Source: JASGMR01 sp963664675 (lineage in GTDB: Bacteria; Thermotogota; Thermotogae; Petrotogales; Kosmotogaceae). Taken from it: a stretch of DNA of 64,000 nt. Below, one piece after another: positions 22,766 to 31,915 of the stretch. Under the pieces are notes generated by a model. That model ran no database searches. It saw only the letters and a program-made list of their open reading frames with translations, and was not told where the DNA came from. The stretch is from assembly GCA_963664675.2 (NCBI GenBank), contig CAXXLB010000002.1:124001-188000 (forward strand). The letters run 5' to 3'. Each line of letters opens with the position of its first letter. The stretch's first letter is position 1. A program made the translations under genes and the position numbers.

Positions 22766-24037
22766 ATGAAACGTTTTGTAATCATTTTTATCGTTTTAAG
22801 CTTTGCTCTGTTACTCTTCGGAGCTGACAACATCGAATTACTTTTCTGGACACATGAGGATCCTAACAGAACAGAAATTGAGAACAAGTACATCGAGGAA
22901 TTCGAAACTATGTATCCGGAGGTCACCATCAAGAGGGTAACTTATCCTTCCGGCAAGATTCAGGAAACTATACTCACGGCCTTCGCTGCACACAAAGGAC
23001 CGGATATTTTCAATATGGAAATCAATGACGAATATCCATACATAATCAACGGAAGAGTGGCCCCGATAGATCCCGAAGCGGTGGGTTACAATACACTCGA
23101 CGAAATCAAGGAGGCTTATCTGGCCGGCGTTCTGAATCCGGTTACCTACAACGGAAAAATTTACGGATTGCCGCTCGAACTGACCAACTGGTGTATATTC
23201 ATAAACAAAAAATACTTTGAAGAAGTCGGCCTGGATCCCGAAACAGATTATCCGAAAACATGGGAAGATATGGTAGATATATCGGAAAAACTCGTGCTGA
23301 GGGATGGAGAAATCCTTCTAAGAAGGGGTTATGATTTCCGTTATCCATATTATCTGACTTTTCTCGTTCCTATGGTAGAACAACTGGGCGGAAAGCTTCT
23401 GAGTGAAGACGGAAAGACGGCTATAATAAACGATGAAGCGTGGTTGGAGGTTCTTGAATATTTCAGGGATTGGGGACCCAATGGAATAAATCTGGGATCA
23501 CCGACATATACAAACGCGAGAAAGTTATTCAACATGGACAACAACGCTGTTTCCATGTGTCTGACGGGATTGTATCAGGAAGGGAGAATCAGATCGGACA
23601 ACCAGGAATTCTACGACAGCGGCAAATGGGCGGTCGTACCATTCCCAAGATTTGAAAATGCTGTCAACGATCTTGGTAGTGCATACTACGGGCATTATTA
23701 CATGGTTAACGCGGAAAGCTCAAACGAAAATCAAAAATGGGCCTGGAAATTTATAGCTTTCATGCTCAGCCATCCGGAAGAATATCTGTTGACAGTCGGA
23801 TTGATACAACCTCAGAACGAATTACTGGAATCCGAAGTTTTCAAGGGAATACCATACGCCGACGTATTCCTGGACGACATGTCCAAGTCAAATATAATAA
23901 CGATACACGAAAAGTCTCCAATGATACAGGATCTTCTCAAGGAGGCTATAGAATCGGTAATGCTCACAAACATTGATCCTGAGGTTGCACTTGAAACCCT
24001 GAAAATAAAGATGCAGGAACTTCTGGAAGAGTGGTAA
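22766..24037 (+). CDS. CUT1-type ABC transporter substrate-binding protein
   Basis: The ATG at 22766 follows GGAGGTG at 8-9 bases; a GTG nine bases earlier overlaps that site. The 423-residue product has a Sec signal (MKRFVIIFIVLSFALLLFGA) and an SBP_bac_1 body: IELLFWTHEDPNRTEIENKY, FAAHKGPDIFNMEINDEYP, YNGKIYGLPLELTNWCIFIN and KWAVVPFPRF. It differs from the binding protein of the minus-strand operon, so a different ligand is expected. It leads a three-gene plus-strand operon with two permeases and no ATPase. Confidence 0.92.
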   Translation: MKRFVIIFIVLSFALLLFGADNIELLFWTHEDPNRTEIENKYIEEFETMYPEVTIKRVTYPSGKIQETILTAFAAHKGPDIFNMEINDEYPYIINGRVAPIDPEAVGYNTLDEIKEAYLAGVLNPVTYNGKIYGLPLELTNWCIFINKKYFEEVGLDPETDYPKTWEDMVDISEKLVLRDGEILLRRGYDFRYPYYLTFLVPMVEQLGGKLLSEDGKTAIINDEAWLEVLEYFRDWGPNGINLGSPTYTNARKLFNMDNNAVSMCLTGLYQEGRIRSDNQEFYDSGKWAVVPFPRFENAVNDLGSAYYGHYYMVNAESSNENQKWAWKFIAFMLSHPEEYLLTVGLIQPQNELLESEVFKGIPYADVFLDDMSKSNIITIHEKSPMIQDLLKEAIESVMLTNIDPEVALETLKIKMQELLEEW

Positions 24038-24044
24038 ATTAAAG

Positions 24045-24066
24045 GGGCTCTCAAAGAGCCCTTTTT
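24045..24066 (+). terminator. Intra-operon attenuator hairpin after the binding-protein gene
   Basis: Stem GGGCTCT-CAA-AGAGCCC followed by five T. It lies directly after the stop codon and should let only part of transcription reach the permeases, matching the excess of binding protein that these systems need. Confidence 0.85.
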
Positions 24067-24090
24067 AGAATTATTGGGGGAAACATAACA

Positions 24091-25011
24091 GTGATATTTT
24101 CAAAAAGGACTTCTCATAAAGGAATAGAAAGAAAAAAAGCAATATGGGGGTGGATATTCGTCGTCCCATCTCTGATATTCTTTTCGATTTTCAGTTTTTA
24201 TCCGATACTCAACGCTTTTTATACGAGTTTGTTCAAAAAGGATTTATTATCACTTAATCCACCGGATTTTGTGGGTCTTGAACAGTACATAAGATTGTTC
24301 AAATCTCCCGTTTTCTGGAATTCTTTGAAATCAACGGTGATCTTCACAGTGGGGACATTCGTCCCTATGGTAATTTTCAGCTTGATTTTCGCAGCGTTTA
24401 TAATGTCCAGAAAAAGATTTCAAAAGTTCATGCAGATGGCATTCTACTCACCCGCCGTTCTATCATCAGTCGTGGCAGCGGCCATCTGGCTTCTGATACT
24501 GGATCCCAGAGGACTGGCAAATCAGTTTGTGAACTTCATCATGAACACACCTGGTATCGATCACAAGTGGCTTGCGAGTACCGCTATGGTTAGATTTTCA
24601 ACTATTCTGGTATATTTCTGGAAATATGTGGGTTATTTCACCATAATATTCATTGCCGGTATGGCAAGTATTCCGAAGACTCTTCATGAAGCGGCGAGAA
24701 TAGATGGAGCCAGTCCATGGCAATCTTTCTGGCGGATCACCTTTCCGCTGATCAAACCCACAACATTGCTGGTCTCGATCGTTGCCATGATACAGTGCTT
24801 AAAAACCTTCAGCACACAATACCTTTTCGTTCAGTCCGGTGCTCCAAGAAGCCCGATAGATGTCATAACACTCAATATTTATTACACGGCCATAAGAGAT
24901 CACAGGATAGGCAGGGCCAGTGCCATGAGTGTAATACTATTTGCAATTATGCTGTTTTTTACATGGTTGCAGCTCAGAGTTTCAAAAACTGAAGATGTCA
25001 GTTATATGTGA
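24091..25011 (+). CDS. CUT1-type ABC transporter permease (MalF/UgpA-like)
   Basis: GTG start with GGGGG ten bases before. The 306-residue protein has six predicted helices, an N-terminal WGWIFVVPSLIFFSIFSFYP segment, and the EAA loop KTLHEAARIDGASPWQSFWRI. The basic SKRTSHKGIERKKA leader is cytosolic. It forms the heterodimer with the next gene's product. Confidence 0.92.
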   Translation: MIFSKRTSHKGIERKKAIWGWIFVVPSLIFFSIFSFYPILNAFYTSLFKKDLLSLNPPDFVGLEQYIRLFKSPVFWNSLKSTVIFTVGTFVPMVIFSLIFAAFIMSRKRFQKFMQMAFYSPAVLSSVVAAAIWLLILDPRGLANQFVNFIMNTPGIDHKWLASTAMVRFSTILVYFWKYVGYFTIIFIAGMASIPKTLHEAARIDGASPWQSFWRITFPLIKPTTLLVSIVAMIQCLKTFSTQYLFVQSGAPRSPIDVITLNIYYTAIRDHRIGRASAMSVILFAIMLFFTWLQLRVSKTEDVSYM

Positions 25012-25018
25012 GGTGTGA

Positions 25019-25888
25019 ATGATGACTTTTTCCAGCAGAAAAAAAATCAGGCCACAATCGATCGTTGTTGATATATTCATATGGACATTTTTGATTGGTT
25101 TCACGATAATAATTCTCGCTCCGCTTGCTTTTATGATAACCGCCTCATTCATGCCTTCGAGCGATGTTATGAAACTTCCATATCCATGGATTCCCAAAGA
25201 ACCCTATCTGGATAATTTCTGGCAGGCGCTAAGGGGAAACGACGGATCGTTCGTTTATATAAGGAATATTATAAATTCCGTGATTGTAGCGGTGGCCGTA
25301 ACTTTCACGACGGTCATACTGGCCGCACTGACTGGTTACAGTCTCGCGAAATTCCCTTTCAAAGGCAGAAATGTAGTGTTCATATTAATAATGACGACTA
25401 TGATGATTCCCTTTGAAGCGATCATGATACCGCTGTACCTGATCGTGACTAATTTCAATCTACAGGATTCGTATACGGGATTAATACTTCCATTTCTGAC
25501 CAACGCCTTCGGTGTTTTTCTGATGAGACAGTATTTACTCACTTTTCCGGACGAACTCATAGATGCAGCAAGAATAGATGGTGCAAGCGAATTCAAAATT
25601 TTCTGGAGGGTGATAATGCCGAACAGCATGCCCGCCGTTGCAACACTCGCCATACTGACCTTCAGATCTCAGTGGGATAACCTTTTATGGCCCCTGTTGA
25701 TTGTTCAGAGCGAAGAAATGAAGACCATTCCGCTCTATATCATCAAGTTCTCTTCGGAAAAATATACGAACGAGGGGGCGATGATGGCGGTTGCGGCCAT
25801 TGCCAGTTTACCGATGTTCATCCTGTTTTTCGCACTGTCAAAATATTTTCTGAGTGGTTCCGCTCTGTTTTCATCGAGAAAAGGATAG
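25019..25888 (+). CDS. CUT1-type ABC transporter permease (MalG-like)
   Basis: A 289-residue six-helix permease with the EAA loop DELIDAARIDGASEFKIFWR and the signature SLAKFPFKGRNVVFILIM. AGGTGTGA overlaps the spacing from the previous gene (7 bp). The C-terminal ALSKYFLSGSALFSSRKG matches MalG-type ends. An external ATPase is needed. Confidence 0.92.
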   Translation: MMTFSSRKKIRPQSIVVDIFIWTFLIGFTIIILAPLAFMITASFMPSSDVMKLPYPWIPKEPYLDNFWQALRGNDGSFVYIRNIINSVIVAVAVTFTTVILAALTGYSLAKFPFKGRNVVFILIMTTMMIPFEAIMIPLYLIVTNFNLQDSYTGLILPFLTNAFGVFLMRQYLLTFPDELIDAARIDGASEFKIFWRVIMPNSMPAVATLAILTFRSQWDNLLWPLLIVQSEEMKTIPLYIIKFSSEKYTNEGAMMAVAAIASLPMFILFFALSKYFLSGSALFSSRKG

Positions 25889-26056
25889 CAATATCAAAAT
25901 CAGAAACTGTATATTTGCATTTGGCAGATTTCTTTTTGAAAACTTTTTCCGAATATTTATAAGTTCACAATAAATGTTATCTGAACACTATTTGCAGGCA
26001 GGGTAACTTCAATATCAGGCTATGCCAATGAACAGTACTGATAATATACAGGATAT

Positions 26057-26090
26057 AATAATGGAACTCCCTTTCAGAAGTTCCGTTATT
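26057..26090 (+). terminator. Terminator-like hairpin after the CUT1 operon
   Basis: A 12-bp stem with one G-T pair, AATAATGGAACT and AGTTCCGTTATT, loop of ten bases, followed by TTCAC. It is 168 bp after the permease stop; the T run is short, so confidence is moderate. Confidence 0.6.
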
Positions 26091-26148
26091 TCACACTTAT
26101 AAGAAAATTTTGTATCGCTTAAAAGATATACTAAGTGCCCGGATTATA

Positions 26149-26565
26149 TTACTCATTAAAAATATTTTCTTTGCACAGATTAACTTGTTCTAACATATGT
26201 CCAATATTACCTTCGCCTGCATACAAAGACATATCAAAAAAATTATGGTCCAAATCTGACCAGTACAGTTCATTTTCATCACCAAATACTAAAATATCAT
26301 GTTTTAACTTTCCAACATATACTTCAACGTAGTAATTTTGACAGTAGTATGTAAAATCCATCAAGTGATGCAGTTTAATATCTTCTTTAGAAATATTTGT
26401 TTCTTCAAATAACTCTCTATAAGCGCTATCGAGACTACTTTCCCCTGTCTCAATCTTACCTCCGACCAAATTACTCAATCCTTTATATGGATCCTTCAAC
26501 CTTCTGCACATAAGTATTTTTTCCGAATCATAATTGTATACGATAATAACGTTATATCCTTGCAT
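26149..26565 (-). CDS. NUDIX hydrolase
   Basis: A 138-residue protein from the ATG at 26565, which has a GGCGGG site; a GTG at 26589 is an alternative without one. The Nudix box is complete: GGKIETGESSLDSAYRE followed by LFEETN (G36, E42, R50, E51, E54, E55), so it should bind Mg and cleave a nucleoside diphosphate linked to another moiety. The N-terminal KILMCRRLKDPYKGLSNLVG fits MutT/8-oxo-dGTPase-like members, although the exact substrate is open. Monocistronic. Confidence 0.88.
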   Translation of the reverse strand: MQGYNVIIVYNYDSEKILMCRRLKDPYKGLSNLVGGKIETGESSLDSAYRELFEETNISKEDIKLHHLMDFTYYCQNYYVEVYVGKLKHDILVFGDENELYWSDLDHNFFDMSLYAGEGNIGHMLEQVNLCKENIFNE

Positions 26566-26813
26566 GTATACCCGCCATTCTTTTTTCACAGTTTATAGTA
26601 TCCATTTCCAATATTTTAATCAGTGCGGCAGATTATAAATATTTTTGCAATCGCCGCGCCATAAATTACAAAATAATTTCAACTATCTTTGAACATTTTC
26701 GTATTGAACAACCATTTATAATGCATCCGGTCCACTTTTTTATATCTTTTAATGTGACAAATGATCGCCCGTTCAAAGTATCACAAAGGAAGACCGGTCC
26801 ATTCTTAAAGTTC

Positions 26814-27575
26814 TCATTTCTCCGCAATTATAAAACTTCTGTTCCCTTCTTCCGGAAAATCTTCTTTCCAGTTAAAATCCGGTAAAGAAGAAAAATATAC
26901 TTCCGAAAAGCCTTCAGCGAGAAGCGCTTCTTTAACCGAATTCAAATCGAATACCGTATTTTTAATAGTCTCATCAAACCTTTCATACAGTCCCGTTTCA
27001 TTTTTTACAAAGCCCGTTATTTTCGTCAGAGCCATGTTTTCATCTTCAAGAAAAAAACCTCTGTTTAAAACAGTTATTTCTTCGTTATTAAAGAAATGCA
27101 CGGAATTCCAGTTGTCTCTGAGTCCCTTTTTTGTATTCAGATCAAAAATGAAAAATCCTCCGGGTCTGAGCGCCCTGTTAACCGATTCGAAACAGCCCTT
27201 CAGTTTTTCAAAGCTCTCCAGGTGATTCAGAGAATCATACATCGATACCGCCAGGTCGACTTCCGTATCGATACTGAAGGCCGAGGCATCACCCAATATG
27301 AACTTTGCTCTGGAATTTTCAACATATTCCCTGCAATTTTCTACAGCGTATTTCAGCATATTCTCCGATAAGTCCACTCCGATTAGCTCGTATCCCCTAT
27401 TGAGAACATATTTTGCGAAATGTCCGGTTCCACAGCAAACATCGAGAATAACGCCTTTACGGTCACCGGATCCGGATTCATAAAAATCAATCACCGCCGG
27501 AGCTACCCGTTCCGAAAACTCTCCCCACATTTTACTGTAAACTTTTGCAAAAACCTCTCCGTATGTCGCCGTCAT
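26814..27575 (-). CDS. Class I SAM-dependent methyltransferase
   Basis: A 253-residue cytosolic methyltransferase. The SAM loop is VILDVCCGTGHFAKYV (about residues 42-57), the ribose Asp is in LIGVDLSENML, and the post-motifs are GDASAFSID and NRALRPGGFFIFDLNT. The Asn-Thr pair after the last strand and the following YERFDETI region resemble small-molecule O- or N-methyltransferases of Methyltransf_25 type. GGGAGATGATCAT precedes the ATG. No functional partner is evident among the neighbours. Confidence 0.88.
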   Translation of the reverse strand: MTATYGEVFAKVYSKMWGEFSERVAPAVIDFYESGSGDRKGVILDVCCGTGHFAKYVLNRGYELIGVDLSENMLKYAVENCREYVENSRAKFILGDASAFSIDTEVDLAVSMYDSLNHLESFEKLKGCFESVNRALRPGGFFIFDLNTKKGLRDNWNSVHFFNNEEITVLNRGFFLEDENMALTKITGFVKNETGLYERFDETIKNTVFDLNSVKEALLAEGFSEVYFSSLPDFNWKEDFPEEGNRSFIIAEK

Positions 27576-27688
27576 ATGATCATCTCCCGGATTTATCCTT
27601 ATTATTATTCTACCCCGGATTTTTTACTTTTTGTGAAATTTCAGAATCTTTCTGCCGGACATTCGGGACAAAAACCGCCTGTTAATTT

Positions 27689-28159
27689 TTATTGTTCAAA
27701 TTTCCGGATGGCTTCTTTCACGAATTCGGTTCCCATGTATAAAACTCTGCCTATTTCCTCTTCCTTCATGCCCTCTTTCCAGAGTCTGTATGCCGTGAAT
27801 TCAAGAGATTCTCCTATCTCAATGATGTTTTTACTGGGATCATAAATTCTCAGAACCCTCTGTTTCCAGGGCTGTTCCCTGATTTCATGAACGAATTCTG
27901 CACCCCTTGCTTTAAGTTCATTCTGCAGTTTCTCAAGATCATCCTCTTCAAAATATAGTTCGGAATTGTTGGCAGAACTCTTTATATCAAGATTTCCAAT
28001 CAATCCCCTGTAATGTTTCTTCAAATGCAGAGCGAAGGGACCCTCGAAGGTCACGTTTTCTCCAAAGTCACTCAGAATTTTCAATCCAAGCACCCCGGTG
28101 TAAAAAGCTTTAGATTTTTCCATATCGTCGACAACCAATAAAGCACATATGAATTTCAT
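27689..28159 (-). CDS. VOC-family (glyoxalase/bleomycin-resistance-like) protein
   Basis: A 156-residue protein with the paired beta-alpha-beta-beta-beta modules of the vicinal oxygen chelate fold: FICALLVVDDMEKSKAFYTG at the N terminus and LRIYDPSKNIIEIGESLEF in the second module, where Glu in IEIGE is a typical metal ligand. A helical extension of about 35 residues (LWKEGMKEEEIGRVLYMGTE) follows, which is longer than minimal VOC proteins. GAGGTGAGCT precedes the ATG. Reaction unknown; metal-dependent lyase, dioxygenase or ligand-binding roles are all possible. Confidence 0.85.
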   Translation of the reverse strand: MKFICALLVVDDMEKSKAFYTGVLGLKILSDFGENVTFEGPFALHLKKHYRGLIGNLDIKSSANNSELYFEEDDLEKLQNELKARGAEFVHEIREQPWKQRVLRIYDPSKNIIEIGESLEFTAYRLWKEGMKEEEIGRVLYMGTEFVKEAIRKFEQ

Positions 28160-28216
28160 AGCTCACCTCTTTTAAAATCGTAAACTTCACAAACCAACTT
28201 GTTATTATTTTACTCC

Positions 28217-28483
28217 TCATATGCCCGGTGATTGAGTTTTTGTTATAAATTTTTTCCTTTCAAACCCTTTGAGTATCCTACTCATATAGCTGCGGTCAAT
28301 TTTCAGCTTATTTCCCAACTCATTTGCCGTACGCTGGCTGGTTCTGCCTATTTCCAAAAGAACACGGGCCTCCGTCAGAGAAAAATCTGAGTCTGAAATA
28401 TGTAGATTCAATAAACCTGAAATATTTGTGCAGAACCTATTAAAACTACGGATCTTAGCACTGGCTTTAGAACTTCTTTCCAC
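28217..28483 (-). pseudogene. Truncated MarR-type regulator
   Basis: An 88-residue product with the N-terminal two thirds of a MarR winged helix: FSLTEARVLLEIGRTSQRTA, ELGNKLKIDRSYMSRILKGF and ERKKFITKTQS. The frame then stops (SPGI) at the point where a full protein would continue with the D-x-R wing and two dimerisation helices, so about 50 residues are missing. It starts with GTG. This looks like the N-terminal end of a MarR or MarR-GNAT fusion that lost the rest. It may be non-functional, because MarR dimers need the C-terminal helices. Confidence 0.65.
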
Positions 28484-28543
28484 AATTCTTTACTTCCGGA
28501 CGTAGTGATGGACTTTATCCATTGTTTTATTATATTATTATTG

Positions 28544-28572
28544 TTGGACTAAGTTAACTATTTATATAGAAT
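28544..28572 (+). promoter_or_regulatory. Putative promoter upstream of the 5'-nucleotidase-family gene
   Basis: TTGGAC, a 17-bp spacer, TAGAAT. It would give a leader of roughly 100 bases. Confidence 0.5.
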
Positions 28573-28685
28573 ATCCTTTGAAAATCTTAAATATTACCTG
28601 AACATGCTTTATATTTTCTATGTGTTAAAATGAATTTATAGCTCCATAAAAAATTTGAAAAGGGGGAATTTCTACGGAAAGAAAA

Positions 28686-30521
28686 TTGTGGAAATCGATA
28701 TTTATCTTGGTAATCATCACTCTGTTTTTTTCGGTAAGCAGTCTTTTTGCCAGCTCAGAAGAACGGGTGATCACAATTTTACAAACATCGGATCTGCATG
28801 GCAGAATTTATGCTTATGATTACGCAACCGATTTGGTGGATAACGATGCCGGTCTTGCAAAAATTGCAACTCTTATAGCAGAAGAAAGGGAAAAATACCC
28901 TGATGCGATACTGATTGACGGCGGGGACATTATACAGGATAACAGCGCTTCTCTTTTTCATAATCTTCCTGTACATCCGATGATTGAGGCATTGAATGAT
29001 CTGGATTACGATGTCTGGGTACTGGGAAATCACGAATTCAATTTTGGTCTTGATATCCTTGAAAAAAATATCAAAGGTTTCAACGGTGTGGTTTTATCGG
29101 CAAACATTTACAAAGAGGGTACAGAAGAAAGGTATGTAGATGGGTATACAATATTTGATATCGATGGAATTAAAGTTGCTATCATAGGAATGATTCCTCC
29201 TCTCATTCCAATATGGGAAGCGAGTAATCCTTCAAATTTCGAAAATCTCGAATTCAGATCTGTCGTCGAAGAAACAAAAAAAGCCCTGGCTGAACTGGAA
29301 GGAAAATACGATGTTCTCATTGGCGCTTATCATATAGGGGCAAATGGAGAAACAGGCTACGAAGGTGTCAGGAAAATTGCGAATGTTTTTCCTCAATTCG
29401 ACGCTATCTTCGCAGGACATGAACATTCAACTACTAACGAAGTGGTTAACGGTGTGAAAATAATTGAACCGGGAAAATACGGTTGGGCACTCGCCGAAGT
29501 TCAGGTAAAACTGGATAAAGAAGATGAAAAATGGGTGGTAAAGGAAGTAACCTCAGAAAATATTGAAACAAGCTCAGTCGAAGAAGATCCAGATATTCTG
29601 GAAAAATATAAATTTGTACACGAAACATCTCTGGAAGAGGCTAACAAAGTCGTTGGGAAAATAACGGCAAATTTCATAGAATCACCTGACTACATAACGG
29701 GCAAAGATGAGATCACCACTATGCCAACAGCTCAAATAGAAGACAATGCGGTTATAGATCTCATAAATGAAGTTCAGAAATATTATGCAGATGCGGATGT
29801 CAGTTCGGCTGCGCTCTTCAACTTCGGATCCAATTTAAAAGAAGGTGATTTCAAGAAAAAGGATGTCGCATTTATATACAAATACGATAACACATTGATG
29901 GGAGTAAATATAACAGGTGAAAATTTGCTCAAATATATGGAATGGTCGGCAAATTACTACAACACCTGTAAAGATGGAGATATAACGATAAGCTTCAATC
30001 CAGATATAAGGGGTTACAATTACGACATGTTCTCAGGAATGACATACGAAATAGACCTGAGCGAACCTTCGGGAAGCAGGATAAAAAATGTGTTCATAGA
30101 CGGAAAGCCACTCGACAAAGACGCAACTTACAAACTCTCCCTCAACAATTACCGCTTCGGCACTTTGAAGAGCCTTGGACTGATCAACGATGAAGACAAA
30201 TATTATGATTCATACGAGGAATTCCAGGACGGAGGAAGAGTGAGGGATTTGATAATAAAATACACGCAGGAAGTTAAAGACGGCGTTCTGGAACCTTCCG
30301 TTGACAACAACTGGAAGATAGTGGGAATCGATCTCGACAGCCCATATAAGGAAGAAGTTTTCGAACTGGTAAGAGAAGGGGTGATCACAATTCCAACATC
30401 CGAAGATGGAAGAACATTGAATGTTGAATCTCTGAATATATACGAATTAATCGATGAGGGAATAATAGATGCCAAAGAAACTTCAAAAGTCTTTGAAGAT
30501 TGCCTTCTCAAAGCGGCATAA
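28686..30521 (+). CDS. Exported 5'-nucleotidase/2',3'-cyclic phosphodiesterase-family protein
   Basis: A 611-residue exported enzyme. A hydrophobic Sec signal (residues 4-22) precedes the metallophosphatase domain with TSDLHGR (D36, H38), IDGGD (D81), GNHEFNFG (N115, H116), a later AYHIGANG His, and AGHEHSTT. Together these are the two-metal site of UshA/CpdB-type enzymes. The C-terminal 5_nucleotid_C domain follows (from about 330: TAQIEDNAVIDLINEVQ; ALFNFGSNLKEGDF; YKLSLNNYRFGT), holding substrate-binding Asn and Phe/Tyr residues. The listed TTG start has only weak GGAAAG; see the finding on a possible ACG start at 28674. It should release nucleosides and phosphate outside the membrane. Confidence 0.9.
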   Translation: MWKSIFILVIITLFFSVSSLFASSEERVITILQTSDLHGRIYAYDYATDLVDNDAGLAKIATLIAEEREKYPDAILIDGGDIIQDNSASLFHNLPVHPMIEALNDLDYDVWVLGNHEFNFGLDILEKNIKGFNGVVLSANIYKEGTEERYVDGYTIFDIDGIKVAIIGMIPPLIPIWEASNPSNFENLEFRSVVEETKKALAELEGKYDVLIGAYHIGANGETGYEGVRKIANVFPQFDAIFAGHEHSTTNEVVNGVKIIEPGKYGWALAEVQVKLDKEDEKWVVKEVTSENIETSSVEEDPDILEKYKFVHETSLEEANKVVGKITANFIESPDYITGKDEITTMPTAQIEDNAVIDLINEVQKYYADADVSSAALFNFGSNLKEGDFKKKDVAFIYKYDNTLMGVNITGENLLKYMEWSANYYNTCKDGDITISFNPDIRGYNYDMFSGMTYEIDLSEPSGSRIKNVFIDGKPLDKDATYKLSLNNYRFGTLKSLGLINDEDKYYDSYEEFQDGGRVRDLIIKYTQEVKDGVLEPSVDNNWKIVGIDLDSPYKEEVFELVREGVITIPTSEDGRTLNVESLNIYELIDEGIIDAKETSKVFEDCLLKAA

Positions 30522-30537
30522 TTTTTTTAAATTCAGG

Positions 30538-30566
30538 AAAAGCCGACTCGTAAAGGACCGGCTTTT
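30538..30566 (+). terminator. Rho-independent terminator
   Basis: Stem AAAAGCCG and CGGCTTTT with a 13-base loop, ending in six T. It lies 17 bases after the phosphoesterase gene. Confidence 0.88.
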
Positions 30567-30568
30567 TT

Positions 30569-30871
30569 ATTCATGTAAAAGTATTTTTCTGAAACTCCAC
30601 ATAAATACACAACCAAAAAATTATCTTTATAAATGCCTTTAAAATATTTTTCTCAACAACTTCATCATGATCACAAATAGTTTTTTCAAAATTTCCTTTA
30701 TGAATGATTTTATAAGCAATATTTTTTTAAACATCATTATAAAACATATCCGGAAGTTTTTAATAATAAAGTAATACTTTCTTTCCCTTTATAATAAATT
30801 TAATATATAAATAATATGTGTGGTAAAATTAATTCTAAGAAAATTTTTAATTCACATACGGGAGGTGTATT
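30569..30871. other. AT-rich intergenic region before the iron-type ABC operon
   Basis: About 300 bp with no ORF. A TAAAAT box near 30825 is a candidate -10 for the ABC operon. No recognisable Fur-type (GATAATGATAATCATTATC-like) site was found. Confidence 0.5.
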
Positions 30872-31864
30872 ATGAAAAAACTTTTGTTGATTTTTGTTGT
30901 TTTTTCTATTGTGGTTAGCTTTGGATTTGCCGCGGAGTTTGTTAAAGCCTATACAACGCTCGAAGAACCCCTTGCAAAAGAACTGTTTGAAAAATTCGAA
31001 GCGGAAACAGGTATCAAAGTTGAATGGGTGAGACTCTCTACAGGAGAATGTACTGCCAGATTAGAAGCCGAAAAGGAAAATCCTCAGGCATCCATCTGGC
31101 TAGGCGGAGTTGGTCTGGGCCATATCGAAGCCAAGCAGAAGGATTTAACAACCCCTTATAAATCCCCCATGAGCGCGAACACCCCGGAAGAATACAGGGA
31201 TCCTGAATATTACTGGATAGGTCTGTATATAGGACCCCTTGCTTTCGCAACGAACAACGACAGGGCGGCGGAACTTGGGATTGAACCTCCCAAGGGTTGG
31301 TTTGAGATTATCGATTCCGAATATAGAGATATGATAAGGGTTGCGAACCCCAATACTTCCGGGACGGCCTACAACGTTATTACAACGATTCTGCATCTTT
31401 TCCACGAAGACGAGGAACTCACATTCATGTATCTGGAAGAACTGGATAAGAATGTAAATATGTACACAAAATCTGGTTCGGCCGGCGGGAAAGATTGTGC
31501 TATCGGAGAAACACCCCTTGCCATAGGTTATGCACATGACCTGGTAAGGTTGAAGGAAAATGGTGCCCCCATAACAATAACAGTTCCAAGAGAGGGTACG
31601 GGTTTTGAAATCGCTTCCATGTCTCTTGTAAAAGGCGGCGGAGAACCTGTGAACGCCAAGAAACTTTACAACTGGATGCTCGGAGAAGACGCACAGAAAA
31701 TTCTGGCTTCATGGTACGTGGTACCCGTTTCAGAGATCGCTCCTCAGGACGCGATTGCCATCGATATTAACGAACTTGAGACTGTAGATCAATTACTCGA
31801 ATGGGACGCGGCAAATAAAACAAGACTCTGTGAAAGATGGACTGAAGAAATAGGCTCAAATTAA
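30872..31864 (+). CDS. Iron(III)-type ABC transporter substrate-binding protein
   Basis: A 330-residue exported protein with a Sec signal (MKKLLLIFVVFSIVVSFGFA) and the Fbp/AfuA-type body: EFVKAYTTLEEPLAKELFEK, a QASIWLGGVGLGHIEAK loop, GPLAFATNND, NPNTSGTAYNVITTIL and ALIGYAHDL-like TPLAIGYAHDLVRL. This cluster D family transports ferric ion, but members also bind phosphonates or other small anions. The last part lacks an evident pair of adjacent tyrosines, so iron specificity is uncertain. GGGAGGTG precedes the ATG. Leads the operon. Confidence 0.85.
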   Translation: MKKLLLIFVVFSIVVSFGFAAEFVKAYTTLEEPLAKELFEKFEAETGIKVEWVRLSTGECTARLEAEKENPQASIWLGGVGLGHIEAKQKDLTTPYKSPMSANTPEEYRDPEYYWIGLYIGPLAFATNNDRAAELGIEPPKGWFEIIDSEYRDMIRVANPNTSGTAYNVITTILHLFHEDEELTFMYLEELDKNVNMYTKSGSAGGKDCAIGETPLAIGYAHDLVRLKENGAPITITVPREGTGFEIASMSLVKGGGEPVNAKKLYNWMLGEDAQKILASWYVVPVSEIAPQDAIAIDINELETVDQLLEWDAANKTRLCERWTEEIGSN

Positions 31865-31877
31865 ATATTACTATTTT

Positions 31878-31899
31878 GCGGCCGTTCGGCCGCTTTTTT
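31878..31899 (+). terminator. Intra-operon attenuator hairpin
   Basis: Stem GCGGCC-GTTC-GGCCGC then six T, 13 bases after the binding-protein stop and 17 before the permease start. Same arrangement as in the CUT1 operon. Confidence 0.88.
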
Positions 31900-31915
31900 A
31901 AATTAAGGGGGAAAC

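Noticed and set aside
31145..31537. 130-codon antisense ORF in the iron-type binding-protein gene
   Set aside because: No ribosome site and no family pattern; the sense gene is clear.
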